From the NCBI GenBank assembly GCA_016722655.1, contig JADKIR010000005.1:310001-374000 (forward strand): a stretch of DNA of 64,000 nt, given 5' to 3'. The notes below the pieces were generated by a model. The model was not told the origin of the DNA and ran no database searches. It saw nothing but the letters and a program-made list of their open reading frames with translations. The position numbers were made by a program, and so were the translations under genes. Below, piece after piece: positions 17,405 through 26,681 of the stretch (position 1 is its first letter; each line of letters begins with the position of its first letter). Source of the DNA: Cytophagaceae bacterium. GTDB taxonomy: Bacteria; Bacteroidota; Bacteroidia; Cytophagales; Spirosomataceae.

Positions 17405-18415
17405 ATGAATTTACAAAACCTTCCAACAGTAAGCATTATCATCCCTTCCCGAAATGAAGAGAATAATCTTCCTTTTTGCTTAAAATCACTCGAAAAAATA
17501 GATTATCCGAAAGAAAAGCTGGAAATAATACTAGGAAATGATAATTCTGAGGATGCTACGCCACAATTGCTACAAGCCTTTGCCAATCAATATTCTCATG
17601 TCAGGTATATAAATATTCCAAAAGCCGAAAAAAATGAAACACTGAAGGCAAAAACCAGGGCTTTGAATTTTTTGATAAAAGAGAGCACCGGAGATTTTTT
17701 ATTTTTTTCAGATGCAGATATTGAACTACCTGCAGGTGGGATAAATGCCATGCTCAAAAATCTGGAGCCCAATATGGGAGTAATGGTGGGTGTCACTGCT
17801 TTCAGAAATACTGATTTCCTCAATGCCATGCAAGGCACAGAATGGCTCATGGTTCTGACCATGATGAAGTTTTTTTCGGACTATAAAATCCCTACCACCG
17901 GAATGGGAAATAACATGATGGTGACTAGAAAAGCTTATGAATCGGCAGGTGGCTATGAAAAGATTGGTTTTTCGATTGTCGAAGATTATGCTCTTTATCA
18001 GGCAATTATAGCCCAAAGATTTGACTTTAAACATGTCTTTGAACCCGATATTGTGGCTTATACCCGACCACCGGCAAATTTTCTGGAGCAAAGAAAACGA
18101 TGGATAAAAGGTGCTTTGGAAAGTAAGTCCTGGCTCATCGTTTTAGGGCTATCTCAGGCATTTTATTTACCTGTTTTTATACTTTTGGCAATATATTCTC
18201 CAATTTCATTGGGTATTACAAACGGCATCTTGTTGCTCTTTTATTTATTTATAGTTTTATTTTTTGAAAAAAAACTGGCTCTGAAAGGTTATATGCGGTG
18301 GCTTCCATTATTTTTGATTTACATGCCGCTTACCTGGTTTGTTCAGTATTTCGTTTTTCTTTTTTCAAAAAAAATAGACTGGAAAGGCCAAATATTCGAA
18401 TCAAAAATATTCTGA
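17405..18415 (+). CDS. Glycosyltransferase family 2, membrane-anchored
   Basis: A 336-residue GT-A fold enzyme. The N-terminal nucleotide-sugar region starts VSIIIPSRNEENNLP, followed by GNDNSEDATPQLL, the DxD metal motif in FSDADIELP, an acceptor-side ED in SIVEDYALYQ, and the QxxRW motif (EQRKRWIKG) near residue 235. That last motif is typical of processive or polysaccharide-type GT2 enzymes. Three hydrophobic segments follow at the C-terminus. It likely transfers a sugar to a lipid or polysaccharide acceptor at the inner membrane; the substrate is unknown. The start is four bases after the helicase stop codon. Confidence 0.88.
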   Translation: MNLQNLPTVSIIIPSRNEENNLPFCLKSLEKIDYPKEKLEIILGNDNSEDATPQLLQAFANQYSHVRYINIPKAEKNETLKAKTRALNFLIKESTGDFLFFSDADIELPAGGINAMLKNLEPNMGVMVGVTAFRNTDFLNAMQGTEWLMVLTMMKFFSDYKIPTTGMGNNMMVTRKAYESAGGYEKIGFSIVEDYALYQAIIAQRFDFKHVFEPDIVAYTRPPANFLEQRKRWIKGALESKSWLIVLGLSQAFYLPVFILLAIYSPISLGITNGILLLFYLFIVLFFEKKLALKGYMRWLPLFLIYMPLTWFVQYFVFLFSKKIDWKGQIFESKIF

Positions 18416-18486
18416 AAAACAATTTATTTGAAAACATTATAATTAAAAGAGCAGATTTTGCATTTTTGTGTGTTTTTTAAATCATT

Positions 18487-18951
18487 ATGAGCAAAAAAGC
18501 TTTAGAACTCATCATCGACAACCTCGACACCGTTTTCAGAGGAGATGCCTGGCACGGTCCATCTGTAATGGAAATCATCAATAGTTTACCTTTGGAGAAG
18601 GTCACCCAAAAACAGCAGTTTTCCAGTGAAACTATTGCACAGCATGTTTTTCATCTGATGGCATGGAGGAAGTTTGCCCTGGAAAAACTAAACGACAACA
18701 TACATTACAGTCTTGAAACTGAGGAAGACAACTGGGGAAATGCTGAAGATATTAAAGCTGAAAACTTTCAGATTCTGGTAGAAAACCTTAAAAAGAGTCA
18801 CAATGCTTTAATTGATAGCCTCGAAAGTTATGATGATGAGCTTTTGGAGCGAAATGTACCCGGAGAATACTATAATTTTTATAAACTATTAAATGGAATA
18901 ATTCAGCATGACACCTATCATCTTGGGATGATCTGGGTGTTGTGGCAGTAA
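18487..18951 (+). CDS. DinB-like four-helix protein (first of a tandem pair)
   Basis: A 154-residue DinB/YfiT-like protein. The metal-site histidines are visible in AQHVFHLMAWR (helix 2) and IIQHDTYHLGM (HxxxH, helix 4). The fold is shared with thiol-dependent S-transferases such as bacillithiol or mycothiol enzymes; the substrate is unknown. The next gene (18962) is a paralogue starting 10 bp downstream, with the same GDAWHGPSV / GGAWHGPSV N-terminal block, so this is a tandem duplication. Confidence 0.85.
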   Translation: MSKKALELIIDNLDTVFRGDAWHGPSVMEIINSLPLEKVTQKQQFSSETIAQHVFHLMAWRKFALEKLNDNIHYSLETEEDNWGNAEDIKAENFQILVENLKKSHNALIDSLESYDDELLERNVPGEYYNFYKLLNGIIQHDTYHLGMIWVLWQ

Positions 18952-18961
18952 ATTTATCGCT

Positions 18962-19515
18962 ATGGCACATACCAATACCAATATCGAAAACCTAAAAAAC
19001 CTTTTTAACTCTGCGTTTCACGGCGGAGCATGGCATGGTCCTTCAGTGCTTGAGCTCACTAAAGGTCTGACAGTAAAAGAAGTATCTTACAAAGCAGGAA
19101 ATGTTCATAATATCGCCGAGCTCATTTACCATATCACAAGCTGGAGGATTTTTGCTGTAAAAAAATGCAGGGAGACGAAGCCTATGTGATTGAGGACGAA
19201 AAACTTAACTGGGGAAATATCGGGAAAATTGATCAGTTTGAGCTCGAAACACTCATGATGGAGCTTACCCTCAGCCATGATGAATTAATAAAAGAATTGG
19301 AAACCAAAACCGATGATTTTCTGAATAAAATAGTTCCAGGGGCAGAATATACCTTTTTCACTTTATTGACAGGGATCATCAATCATGACCTTTACCATGC
19401 CGGACAGATTGCCATTTTGAAAAAACTAGCAGCTAAAAACGCTAAAGGTGGTGACGATGACTTCATTGGAAGTAGCCGCTACTTTGAAGATGATCTGGAA
19501 GATGATTTTATTTAA
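18962..19515 (+). pseudogene. DinB-like protein, second copy, with -1 frameshift at A7
   Basis: Two overlapping frames together encode one DinB protein. Frame A (18962-19189) gives the N-terminus through SWRIFAVKK, and frame B continues with MQGDEAYVIEDEKLNWGN to a stop at 19515, containing INHDLYHAGQ. The break is in a run of seven As (19159-19165). Eight As would restore the frame, and alignment with the upstream paralogue (WRKFALEKL..., DNWGN) supports a single continuous protein. The run is in phase as A AAA AAA, a classic -1 slippery heptamer, so programmed or transcriptional slippage cannot be excluded. Three similar single-base homopolymer breaks in this window make an assembly indel the simplest explanation. 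Confidence 0.75.
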
Positions 19516-19532
19516 GTGACAGATATTAAAAC

Positions 19533-19570
19533 AAAAAAGCCTTCGAAATCAGTTTTCGAAGGCTTTTTTT
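19533..19570. terminator. Bidirectional terminator between convergent DinB and DUF2147 genes
   Basis: AAAAAAGCCTTCGAAA pairs with TTTTCGAAGGCTTTTTT around a 4-nt loop. T tracts follow on both strands, and the convergent genes end at 19515 and 19583. Confidence 0.88.
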
Positions 19571-19582
19571 ATGAGATATTTT

Positions 19583-20005
19583 TTAGTCTGCTTTGGTGAA
19601 TTTTGAAGTACGGCCAATCAGGGAAATTCCGATATAACCTCTTACATCGAGGTGCGTAGGACTCACCTGAGTGATAATGCAGGAATAAGTCTTGCCGTTT
19701 TTTGGGTCATAAATCGTTCCATCTTCCCATTTTTTATCACTGACTTTTTTGAAGTTTTTCATAAAAATCAGGCCCATTAATGGAGTGCTTCTCAATTTGG
19801 CTTCAGGGTTTTTGGTGTCTGTACGTGGTTTACCATTTTCTAGAGGGTCTTTGAGCCATACCACCTTTCCGTAAAATTTACCTGCATTTTCATAAAACTG
19901 AACTCTGGAAGTTTTCTCTTCATTGTACCAGGTTCCTTTGGTGATGTCCTGGGCTTTTGCTCCAAAAAACATTAATAAAAATGCAACTGAAAGAATTCTT
20001 TTCAT
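19583..20005 (-). CDS. DUF2147 secreted protein
   Basis: A 140-residue protein with signal peptide MKRILSVAFLLMFFGAKAQ. The mature part has the DUF2147 pattern: ITKGTWYNEEKTSRVQFYE, KVVWLKDPLENGKPRTD, a leucine-rich TPLMGLIFMKNFK, WEDGTIYDPKNGKTYSC and LDVRGYIGISLIGRT. It is a lipocalin-like periplasmic beta-barrel of unknown ligand. It is the last gene in the trpS-PAP2-DUF2147 run, 11 bp after the PAP2 stop. Confidence 0.85.
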   Translation of the reverse strand: MKRILSVAFLLMFFGAKAQDITKGTWYNEEKTSRVQFYENAGKFYGKVVWLKDPLENGKPRTDTKNPEAKLRSTPLMGLIFMKNFKKVSDKKWEDGTIYDPKNGKTYSCIITQVSPTHLDVRGYIGISLIGRTSKFTKAD

Positions 20006-20016
20006 TCTGATTTTAT

Positions 20017-20586
20017 TTAAGAATTGATTATTGTTGATAGTATTTTTTTGTAAAATTCAAAAATAAGAAAGGAAATACAAATTCCAATCGATGCTCCAAC
20101 AAAAACATCTATAGGAAAATGTACACCCAGATAAATACGACTATAGGAAACAATTATTGCCCATAAGAGCATAGCTGGTTTCAGGTATTTTTTATAAATA
20201 CCAATTTGTGATATTATAAAAAACAAGGCAAAACTATTGGAAGCATGCGATGAAACAAAGCCATATTGTCCGCCACAATTGCCCACCAGATGCATCTGAG
20301 ACATAATTTCTGGATTATGACATGGTCTTAATCTTCCAAAAAATGGTTTCATCAACCCGGAAGTAATAAAATCAGAGCAGCCTACGGCAACTATTATTAT
20401 AAGGATATAAATAATTCCTTGCTTAATCCCGAATTTTTTAAATAATAAAAAAATAAGAAAAACATATAGTGGTAACCAGGTTCGGGAATGCGATACCCAA
20501 AGCATTATCTGATCAAAATAGCCATTGTGGAAGCCATTTAGCCACAAAAACAAATTATGGTCGATATTTATTAAAAACTCAATCAA
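20017..20586 (-). CDS. PAP2 family membrane phosphatase
   Basis: A 189-residue integral membrane protein with about five hydrophobic helices. The three phosphatase motifs are KPFFGRLRPC (variant KxxxxxRP), GFVSSHASNSF (PSGH-like, with SSH) and SRIYLGVHFPIDVFVG (SRxxxxxHxxxD). It likely dephosphorylates a lipid phosphate such as undecaprenyl pyrophosphate or phosphatidic acid on the outer face of the inner membrane. Its start overlaps the trpS stop by eight bases. Confidence 0.88.
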   Translation of the reverse strand: MIEFLINIDHNLFLWLNGFHNGYFDQIMLWVSHSRTWLPLYVFLIFLLFKKFGIKQGIIYILIIIVAVGCSDFITSGLMKPFFGRLRPCHNPEIMSQMHLVGNCGGQYGFVSSHASNSFALFFIISQIGIYKKYLKPAMLLWAIIVSYSRIYLGVHFPIDVFVGASIGICISFLIFEFYKKILSTIINS

Positions 20587-21552
20587 ACTTCAAAAGTGTC
20601 CTTACTTTTTTCATAGTATCCGACGCAATATCCGCCGCTTTCTCCTCTCCTACTTTTAATTTGGCCTCTAAAGCAGCACTATCAGCCATAAAATAATCAA
20701 AAAGCTCCCTTTGTTTTCCGTATTTATCCAAAATCAAATCCAAAAATTCCTTTTTGGCATGACCATAACCATAACCACCCGCCAAATATTTCTGACGTAT
20801 ATCGGCTATTTGAGATTCGCTACCAACTAAAGAATATAATTTAAAAACCAGACATGTTTCCGGATTTTTGGGTTCTTCCAAAGGCGTGGCGTCTGTCACA
20901 ATTCCTTTGATTTGTTTATAAAGCTCTTTTTCAGGAAGAAAAATATCTATGTAATTATTGTATGATTTGCTCATTTTTTGGCCGTCCACACCAGGAATGG
21001 TCATAATTTGCTCATTAATCAGGGATTCAGGCAGCACAAAAGCTCTCCGAATACTCGGTTAAACGAAGCCGCAATATCTTTTGACATTTCCAAATGCTGT
21101 TTTTGGTCTTTCCCAACTGGTACAAAATGAGCCTGATACAATATAATATCAGCAGCCTGAAGGACAGGATAGGTAAATAGCCCCGCATTCACATCAGAAA
21201 GTTTATCTGACTTCTCTTTAAATGAATGGGCATTGGCCAACATAGGATAAGGTGTAAGACAACTTAAATACCAGAGCAATTCCGTATGAAAATGAGCCAG
21301 TTTCGACTGACGATAAAAGTAATTCTTTTCGGCATCAAAACCACAAGCTAACCACGCCGAAGCTACCGCCCGGGTATTTTCTTTAAGAACGACAGGGTCT
21401 TTAATGGTTGTAAGTGAATGTAAATCAGCAATAAACAGAAAAGATTCATTTTCCGGATTTTGTGAAAGTTTTATTGCCGGCTCTATTGCTCCTAAAATAT
21501 TTCCCAAATGTGGTCGACCGCTGGCCTGAATGCCGGTTAATATCCTTGACAT
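20579..21552 (-). pseudogene. trpS: Tryptophanyl-tRNA synthetase, interrupted by one-base frameshift
   Basis: The N-terminal half (21552-21019, ending FNRVFGE then out of frame) has the HIGH-type motif PHLGN and AQ-FVPVGKDQKQHLE. The C-terminal half (from about 21037 to 20579) has LPESLINEQIMTIPGVDG and the KMSKS motif in QKMSKSYNN. Combined length is about 323 residues, normal for TrpRS. The break lies in a T4 run on the coding strand (21038-21041 on the plus strand), where a fifth T restores GELFVLPESL. TrpRS attaches tryptophan to tRNA-Trp and is essential. No second trpS is in the window, so a sequence error is more likely than a true pseudogene. Confidence 0.88.
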
Positions 21553-21601
21553 ATGTTATTTTTACGAAGTTTTTATTTTTGCAAAATTAGCTATTAAATA
21601 T

Positions 21602-22266
21602 ATGATTAAGGAGAGTACTTTAGAATTTTTAAAAAATCTGGAAGAAAACAATACCAGAGAATGGTTTGAAAGTAACAGAAAACTATATGAAGCGTCTAAA
21701 GCCAATTTTGTTGACTTCTGTAGTGTTATTTTGGAAGAAATGAAGCTATTTGAACCAGATTTTTCAAACACACAAGTCAAAGATTGTATTTTCAGAATCA
21801 ACAGAGATGTTAGGTTTTCCAAAATAAAAGTCCATACAAAAACCATCTATCTGCAGCATTTGGTCCCGGTGGCCGTAATTCCGGCAAAATTGATTATTAC
21901 ATACAATTACAAAATGGAAAAACTTCCATCGGTGGTGGTATGTGGCAACCTTCGGCTGGAAATCTGGCTAAGTTTAGGCAGGAAATCGATTACTCTCCTG
22001 AAACTCTTAAAAGTATAATTGAATCAAAGGAATTTAGAAATCACTTTCCTGAGGTCTATGGTGAAAAACTAAAAAAAGCACCAAAAGGATATCCTGTTGA
22101 CCATCCGGAAGTTGAATTGTTAAAGTATAAAGAGTTGTTTTTCTATAAGACATTTTCCAATACTGAAGTGCTTTCAGGCGATTTCCACACTATTATTCTT
22201 GGACATTTCAAAATTCTTAAACCATATATCGACTATGTAAATGATTTGTTTTTCGCAGAATTCTAA
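21602..22266 (+). pseudogene. DUF2461 family protein, interrupted by one-base frameshift
   Basis: The ATG at 21602 gives MIKESTLEFLKNLEENNTREWFESNR, typical of DUF2461, through FRINRDVRFSK. The protein then continues in another frame as NKSPYKNHLSAAFGPGG..., GGGMWQPSAGNLAKFRQEID, to the stop at 22266. One extra A in the A4 run at 21821-21824 would join the two into about 221 residues, the usual family length. The function of DUF2461 is unknown. It is divergent from trpS. A -7-like TATTTTTG lies at 21574-21581. Confidence 0.82.
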
Positions 22267-22511
22267 ACATTACAATCAGAATATTATTTTAAGTTTTTAT
22301 GAAAAGACAAAATATTATTAAAGTTTACACAAATGGCTGAATTTTGGAGAAATCAACATGGTTTTCAAGTTATAATCAGGAATATTTCAATTATTTTCAA
22401 GAAAATGATATTTTTCAATTGTACTTTTCTAATATTTTTCAAAAATATTTAAATTTTATTCCATTTTTTAACGTGTTTTTTCATTTTTTTTCAAAATTTT
22501 ATTCTGAAATA
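22267..22511. other. AT-rich intergenic stretch, no gene seen
   Basis: Very AT-rich sequence with repeated TTTTTCAA-like words between the DUF2461 stop and the promoter of the small membrane protein gene. It can be read open in frame with the downstream gene, but the translation is dominated by F, N, Y and I. A good promoter at 22512-22544 lies after it, so I do not call it coding. Confidence 0.6.
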
Positions 22512-22544
22512 TTTGGAAAAAGCCAAATCATAGGTTTAAATTTG
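22512..22544 (+). promoter_or_regulatory. Bacteroidota-type promoter of small membrane protein gene
   Basis: The -33 TTTG at 22512-22515 and the -7 TAAATTTG at 22537-22544 are separated by 21 bp. This fits the consensus TTTG-N19-21-TAnnTTTG and supports the ATG at 22566. Confidence 0.65.
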
Positions 22545-22565
22545 TACAACAAAACAAAAGAAATT

Positions 22566-22856
22566 ATGAGACATACTATTGACAAGCAGACTTACAAGTA
22601 TCTTTTCGGAATCCTAATGTTTTTCGCCGTTATTTTGGCTCTCATTACCGGAATGTTGTATATTGATTTGGCAGGATTTGCCCCTAAAACTTTAACGTTT
22701 TCGGCTTCTTTGTTTTTTATGCTTGTTGGTGTTTCGTTTTGGTTAAGAATCGAATATTTAAAACATTATAATTTATATGCCTACAAAGCCAGAAGATTGC
22801 CAATGTGGTTTACTGCTGGTGCTTCAATGATTGTTGGCATACTGATATTAATCTAA
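22566..22856 (+). CDS. Small two- to three-helix membrane protein, unknown
   Basis: A 96-residue protein starting MRHTIDKQTYKYLFG. Hydrophobic segments lie at about residues 13-35 (ILMFFAVILALITGML), 44-62 (TLTFSASLFFMLVGVSFW) and the C-terminal 78-96 (WFTAGASMIVGILILI). I do not recognise the family. The start at 22566 is chosen over an upstream in-frame ATG at 22344 because the promoter lies between them. An intrinsic terminator follows. Confidence 0.6.
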   Translation: MRHTIDKQTYKYLFGILMFFAVILALITGMLYIDLAGFAPKTLTFSASLFFMLVGVSFWLRIEYLKHYNLYAYKARRLPMWFTAGASMIVGILILI

Positions 22857-22876
22857 ACTCTATCCTACTTAATCAT

Positions 22877-22904
22877 AAAAGAGGCTTTTTGCCTCTTTTT
22901 TTTT
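22877..22904 (+). terminator. Intrinsic terminator
   Basis: AAAAGAGGC pairs with GCCTCTTTT around a T5 loop, followed by a long T tract, 20 bases after the small membrane protein stop. Confidence 0.85.
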
Positions 22905-22972
22905 GTTTATTTTTAAACAATTCCATCTGATTTTTGGTTAACAAATTTGACCATTCATCAAATCATTTTAAA

Positions 22973-25417
22973 ATGCTTAAAAAAATCATATTTTCATTTA
23001 TTTTCTTTTTTTCCATTTATTCAGCTTTTTCACAGAAAATCGGTAGTATTTCAGGTAAAGTCCGGGATAAAAGTTCTCAGGAAGAGCTGCCTTTTGTAAA
23101 CCTGCAATTGAGTGGCTCAAACAAAGGAGCAACTACTGATGAATCAGGTAATTTCAGAATTTCAAACATTCCGGTAGGAAGTTATAATCTGGTGGTTTCC
23201 TATGTAGGATACAAGCCTTTTACGCTTTATAATATTGTTGTTAACACCGGAAATGAAAATAATTATGTGATTGAGCTTGAAGCCGATGTTGCTACCCTGG
23301 ATGCCGTCGAAGTTAAAGCAAAAACTCAAACTGCGGTAACAGCCACTATCGAAACGCCTTTGAGTGTTCAAAAACTAACCACAGAAGAAATCAAAGCCAG
23401 CCCGGGTGGGAATTTTGATATAAGTAAAGTTATACAGGTTTTACCGGGAGTTGGAGGCGGTGTTGGAGGTGGCAGCTTCAGAAACGACATCATTATCAGA
23501 GGCGGCGGAGCTAATGAAAACGTATTCTATCTTGACGGTATCGAAGTACCCGTAATTAATCATTTTCAAACCCAAGGTAGTAGTGGTGGGCCACAAGGAA
23601 TGTTAAATGTGAGTTTTATTGAAGATGTAAAACTCAGCAGTTCAGCCTTTGATGCGAGATATGACAATGCATTGAGTTCGGTTTTTCAGTTTAAGCAAAA
23701 AACAGGTAATCCCAATGATTTTCAGGGAAATATCAGATTAAGTGCCACTGAGCTGGCAGGAACACTGGAAGGTCCTCTTTCAGATAAAACTACGTTTCTC
23801 GCTTCGGCCAGAAGGTCTTATCTGCAATTATTATTCAAAGCCCTTGATTTACCTATCAGACCCAATTACTGGGATTTTCAAACGAAAATTCAACATCAAA
23901 TCAACAAAAAGACTTCTTTGAGTTTTATCGGTTTGGGTGCAATAGATGATTTTAGTTTTGTGATTTCAGATGATTATTCACCCGAAAAAGCAGAAACCAT
24001 AAATTCTTCGCCCACTATAAACCAGTGGAATTATACGGTTGGGGCATCGCTCAAAAGGTTGGTTCACAATGGATTCTGGAATCTTGCCCTTAGCAGAAAT
24101 ATGTTTGACAATAGCATTGTAAAATATGAGGACAACCAGGAACCCGAGACTTCTGCTAAAACTTTGGATTTGAATTCCAGAGAAATCGAAAACAAACTTC
24201 GCTGGGACATGAACAAAACCGTTGGAGCCATGAAGTTTTCATATGGTGCAATGGTGCAATATGTAAAATATCAAAATACAACTGAAAATGTAATCCGGAA
24301 AGAAATTTTGAGTTCAACGGGTGCGGTAATTCAACCCGAATTGAGAATAAATTTCATGAGTCCATTGGAGCCATTTTTTAAATATGGTGCTTTCGTACAA
24401 TTTGGTAAAAGATTTATAAATAACAAATTAGGAGTTTCCGGTGGTCTCAGGACTGACGGAAATAGTTTCACTGATGATGGAAATAATTTCCTGAAAACAG
24501 TTTCACCAAGAGTGTCTTTTAGTTATTTTGTCAATAATCATTGGGCTATAAATGCCTCTGCAGGGAGATACACCAAACTAGCACCTTATACCATTCTTGG
24601 ATTTGCCGATAACACCGGCAAACTTGTCAACCAAAACGCCCAATACCAAATATCCAATCACCTGGCGGGAGGTTTCGAGTACTTGCCTGATCCTAGTTTA
24701 AGGTTTACACTGGAAGGATTCTACAAAGGCTATGAAAATATGCCGGTCTCCATCAGAACCGGAGTGAATTTGGCCAACATGGGTGCTGATTTTAATGTTT
24801 TGGGCAATGAGGCTGTTCAGTTTGATGGAACCGGAAAAGCCTATGGCATTGAGTTTTTCGCACAGAAAAAACTAACCAAAAGGTTTTTTGGCGTAATGGC
24901 ATACACATTTTACAGGAGTTTATTTGCCGGTACAGATGGCAAACTTGTTTCCAGCAGCTGGGACAACCGACATTTAGTAAGTTCAGCTTTGGGTTATAAG
25001 TTTAGAAAAAACTGGGAAATAGGACTTAAATTCCGATTCCAGGGCGGTGCTCCTTATTCTCCGATAGATATTGAAACTTCAAGAAAGAATTTTGTAACAC
25101 AGGGAATCACCTATTATGACTATTCGAGGTTGAACAGTATGAGATTAGGAGCATTTAATAGTTCAGATTTAAGAATTGATAAAAAGATAAATTTCCGGAA
25201 AACAACACTGGATTTATATCTGGATGTAACTAACTGGTATTTATCTAAAAGTCCGGATGTGCCGGAATTTGCTCTGAAAAGAGATGCGAACACCAATAAT
25301 TTCCTGACCACTGATGGAAATCCGATAAAAGGCGACGGTTCTAATGGGATCGATGTTATTGTAAATGAGCCTTCTGCCCTGGTTACACCAACGATTGGTT
25401 TTATTTTAGAATTCTAA
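22973..25417 (+). CDS. TonB-dependent receptor with carboxypeptidase-like N-terminal domain
   Basis: An 814-residue outer-membrane receptor. The ATG at 22973 gives signal peptide MLKKIIFSFIFFFSIYSAFSQ; an in-frame TTG at 22934 is not preferred. Residues about 22-110 are a CarboxypepD_reg-like fold (GSISGKVRDKSSQEELPFVNLQL ... VGSYNLVVSYVGY), then a plug domain (NFDISKVIQVLPGVGG ... IIIRGGGANENVFYLDGIEVP) and a beta-barrel to the C-terminal FILEF. It takes up a large substrate with energy from TonB/ExbBD. No SusD partner is adjacent, so it is probably not a glycan SusC. The substrate is unknown. Confidence 0.9.
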   Translation: MLKKIIFSFIFFFSIYSAFSQKIGSISGKVRDKSSQEELPFVNLQLSGSNKGATTDESGNFRISNIPVGSYNLVVSYVGYKPFTLYNIVVNTGNENNYVIELEADVATLDAVEVKAKTQTAVTATIETPLSVQKLTTEEIKASPGGNFDISKVIQVLPGVGGGVGGGSFRNDIIIRGGGANENVFYLDGIEVPVINHFQTQGSSGGPQGMLNVSFIEDVKLSSSAFDARYDNALSSVFQFKQKTGNPNDFQGNIRLSATELAGTLEGPLSDKTTFLASARRSYLQLLFKALDLPIRPNYWDFQTKIQHQINKKTSLSFIGLGAIDDFSFVISDDYSPEKAETINSSPTINQWNYTVGASLKRLVHNGFWNLALSRNMFDNSIVKYEDNQEPETSAKTLDLNSREIENKLRWDMNKTVGAMKFSYGAMVQYVKYQNTTENVIRKEILSSTGAVIQPELRINFMSPLEPFFKYGAFVQFGKRFINNKLGVSGGLRTDGNSFTDDGNNFLKTVSPRVSFSYFVNNHWAINASAGRYTKLAPYTILGFADNTGKLVNQNAQYQISNHLAGGFEYLPDPSLRFTLEGFYKGYENMPVSIRTGVNLANMGADFNVLGNEAVQFDGTGKAYGIEFFAQKKLTKRFFGVMAYTFYRSLFAGTDGKLVSSSWDNRHLVSSALGYKFRKNWEIGLKFRFQGGAPYSPIDIETSRKNFVTQGITYYDYSRLNSMRLGAFNSSDLRIDKKINFRKTTLDLYLDVTNWYLSKSPDVPEFALKRDANTNNFLTTDGNPIKGDGSNGIDVIVNEPSALVTPTIGFILEF

Positions 25418-25442
25418 TTTTGAATTTTATAAAACGGAAAAT

Positions 25443-25468
25443 AAAAAAGGCCACACTGGCCTTTTTTT
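25443..25468. terminator. Bidirectional terminator between TonB receptor and metZ-like gene
   Basis: AAAAAAGGCC and GGCCTTTTTTT flank a short ACACT-like loop, with A and T tracts on both sides, between convergent stops at 25417 and 25470. Confidence 0.8.
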
Positions 25469-25469
25469 A

Positions 25470-26639
25470 TTATTTTGAATTCAGAATAGCCTGCGTAAAA
25501 TCTTCAATAAGATCCTCAATATCTTCAAGCCCAACCGAAACCCTCATTGTTCCTTCAAAAATCCCAAGTGCTTCTTTATCGGCCACAGCCACTTTGGCGT
25601 GTGTGGTTGTATTGGGATTGGTAATGGTGGTTCTGCTGTCACCAAGATTTGATGTCAATGATGGGATGGTCAGTTTCTGTGTAAATCTTATCACTCTTTC
25701 AAATCCTCCATCCAGTTCGAAAGTTACCAATGCCCCACCTGATTCCATTTGTTTTTTTGCCAGATCATATTGTGGGTGAGACGGTAAAAACGGATATTTC
25801 ACTGATTTTACTCCTTCGATTTTTTCCAAAGCCTGAGCTAGTTTTAAGGCATTTTCGCAATGCCTGTCCATTCTTAAGCCCAGCGTTTCCAAACCTTTGC
25901 TTAGTACCCAGGCATTAAATGGCGACATAGATGGGCCCGTTTGCCTGCAAAAGAATCTCACATGCTCAATGTATTCTTTTTTACCCACAATAATACCACC
26001 CAAAACTCTACCCTGTCCATCAAAAAACTTAGTGGCAGAATGAATAATCAAATCAGCCCCAAATTGTCCGGGAGTTTGAATCAAGGGAGTTGCGAAGCAA
26101 TTATCTACCGAAAAAATCAAATTATGTTTTTTGCACAAATCTCCAATCATTTCAAGGTCAACCAATTCCAGACCGGGATTGGAAGGTGTCTCGAGGTAAA
26201 TCATTTTTGTATTGGGCAAAATTGCCGCTTCCCAAGCTTCTTTAGGCTCTGATGCCTCAATATAAGTATAAGTGATTCCCCATTTTGGTAATATTTGGGT
26301 GATAATCTGATGAGCAGAGCCAAAAAGAGCTTTTGATGAAACGATATGATCCCCGGAAGATAGCAAGGCACCAAATCCGGCAAATACAGCAGCCATACCG
26401 GTTGCGGTGGCGATACCGTCTTCAGCTTCTTCGAGCATACAAACTTTATCTACAAATTCCTGTACGGTAGGATTAGAAAAGCGACTGTAAATATTTCCTT
26501 CCAGGGTATTGTCAAAAAGGTCTTTACCCATCTGAGCATCTTCAAAGCAAAAACTACTAGTAAGGTAAAGAGGCGTTGAATGTTCCCTAAATTGACTTTT
26601 TTGGGTTTGTGTTCTGATAAGTTTTGTGTGCTTTTTCAT
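25470..26639 (-). CDS. metZ: O-succinylhomoserine sulfhydrylase-like Cys/Met metabolism PLP enzyme
   Basis: An enzyme of about 389 residues in the Cys/Met metabolism PLP family. The ATG at 26639 (MKKHTKLIRTQTQKSQ) is preferred over a TTG five codons upstream. Visible features: SSFCFEDAQ, YSRFSNPTVQEF, the cofactor-binding SVDNCFATPLIQTPG and the PLP lysine in IHSATKFFDGQGR. The overall pattern fits MetZ, which makes homocysteine from O-succinyl- or O-acetylhomoserine and sulfide. Cystathionine gamma-synthase or gamma-lyase are alternatives that sequence alone does not exclude. It lies 43 bp downstream of the acyltransferase gene. Confidence 0.82.
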   Translation of the reverse strand: MKKHTKLIRTQTQKSQFREHSTPLYLTSSFCFEDAQMGKDLFDNTLEGNIYSRFSNPTVQEFVDKVCMLEEAEDGIATATGMAAVFAGFGALLSSGDHIVSSKALFGSAHQIITQILPKWGITYTYIEASEPKEAWEAAILPNTKMIYLETPSNPGLELVDLEMIGDLCKKHNLIFSVDNCFATPLIQTPGQFGADLIIHSATKFFDGQGRVLGGIIVGKKEYIEHVRFFCRQTGPSMSPFNAWVLSKGLETLGLRMDRHCENALKLAQALEKIEGVKSVKYPFLPSHPQYDLAKKQMESGGALVTFELDGGFERVIRFTQKLTIPSLTSNLGDSRTTITNPNTTTHAKVAVADKEALGIFEGTMRVSVGLEDIEDLIEDFTQAILNSK

Positions 26640-26681
26640 ATTATTTATATCCAATCTGCTAAAATATAAGGCTTTATAAAT

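Noticed and set aside
22344..22565. N-terminal extension of the small membrane protein
   Set aside because: The extension is very AT-rich, unlike coding sequence here, and a good promoter lies between it and the ATG at 22566.
25470..26639. SAM or other riboswitch upstream of the metZ-like gene
   Set aside because: Only about 40 bp separate it from the upstream acyltransferase gene, too short for a riboswitch.
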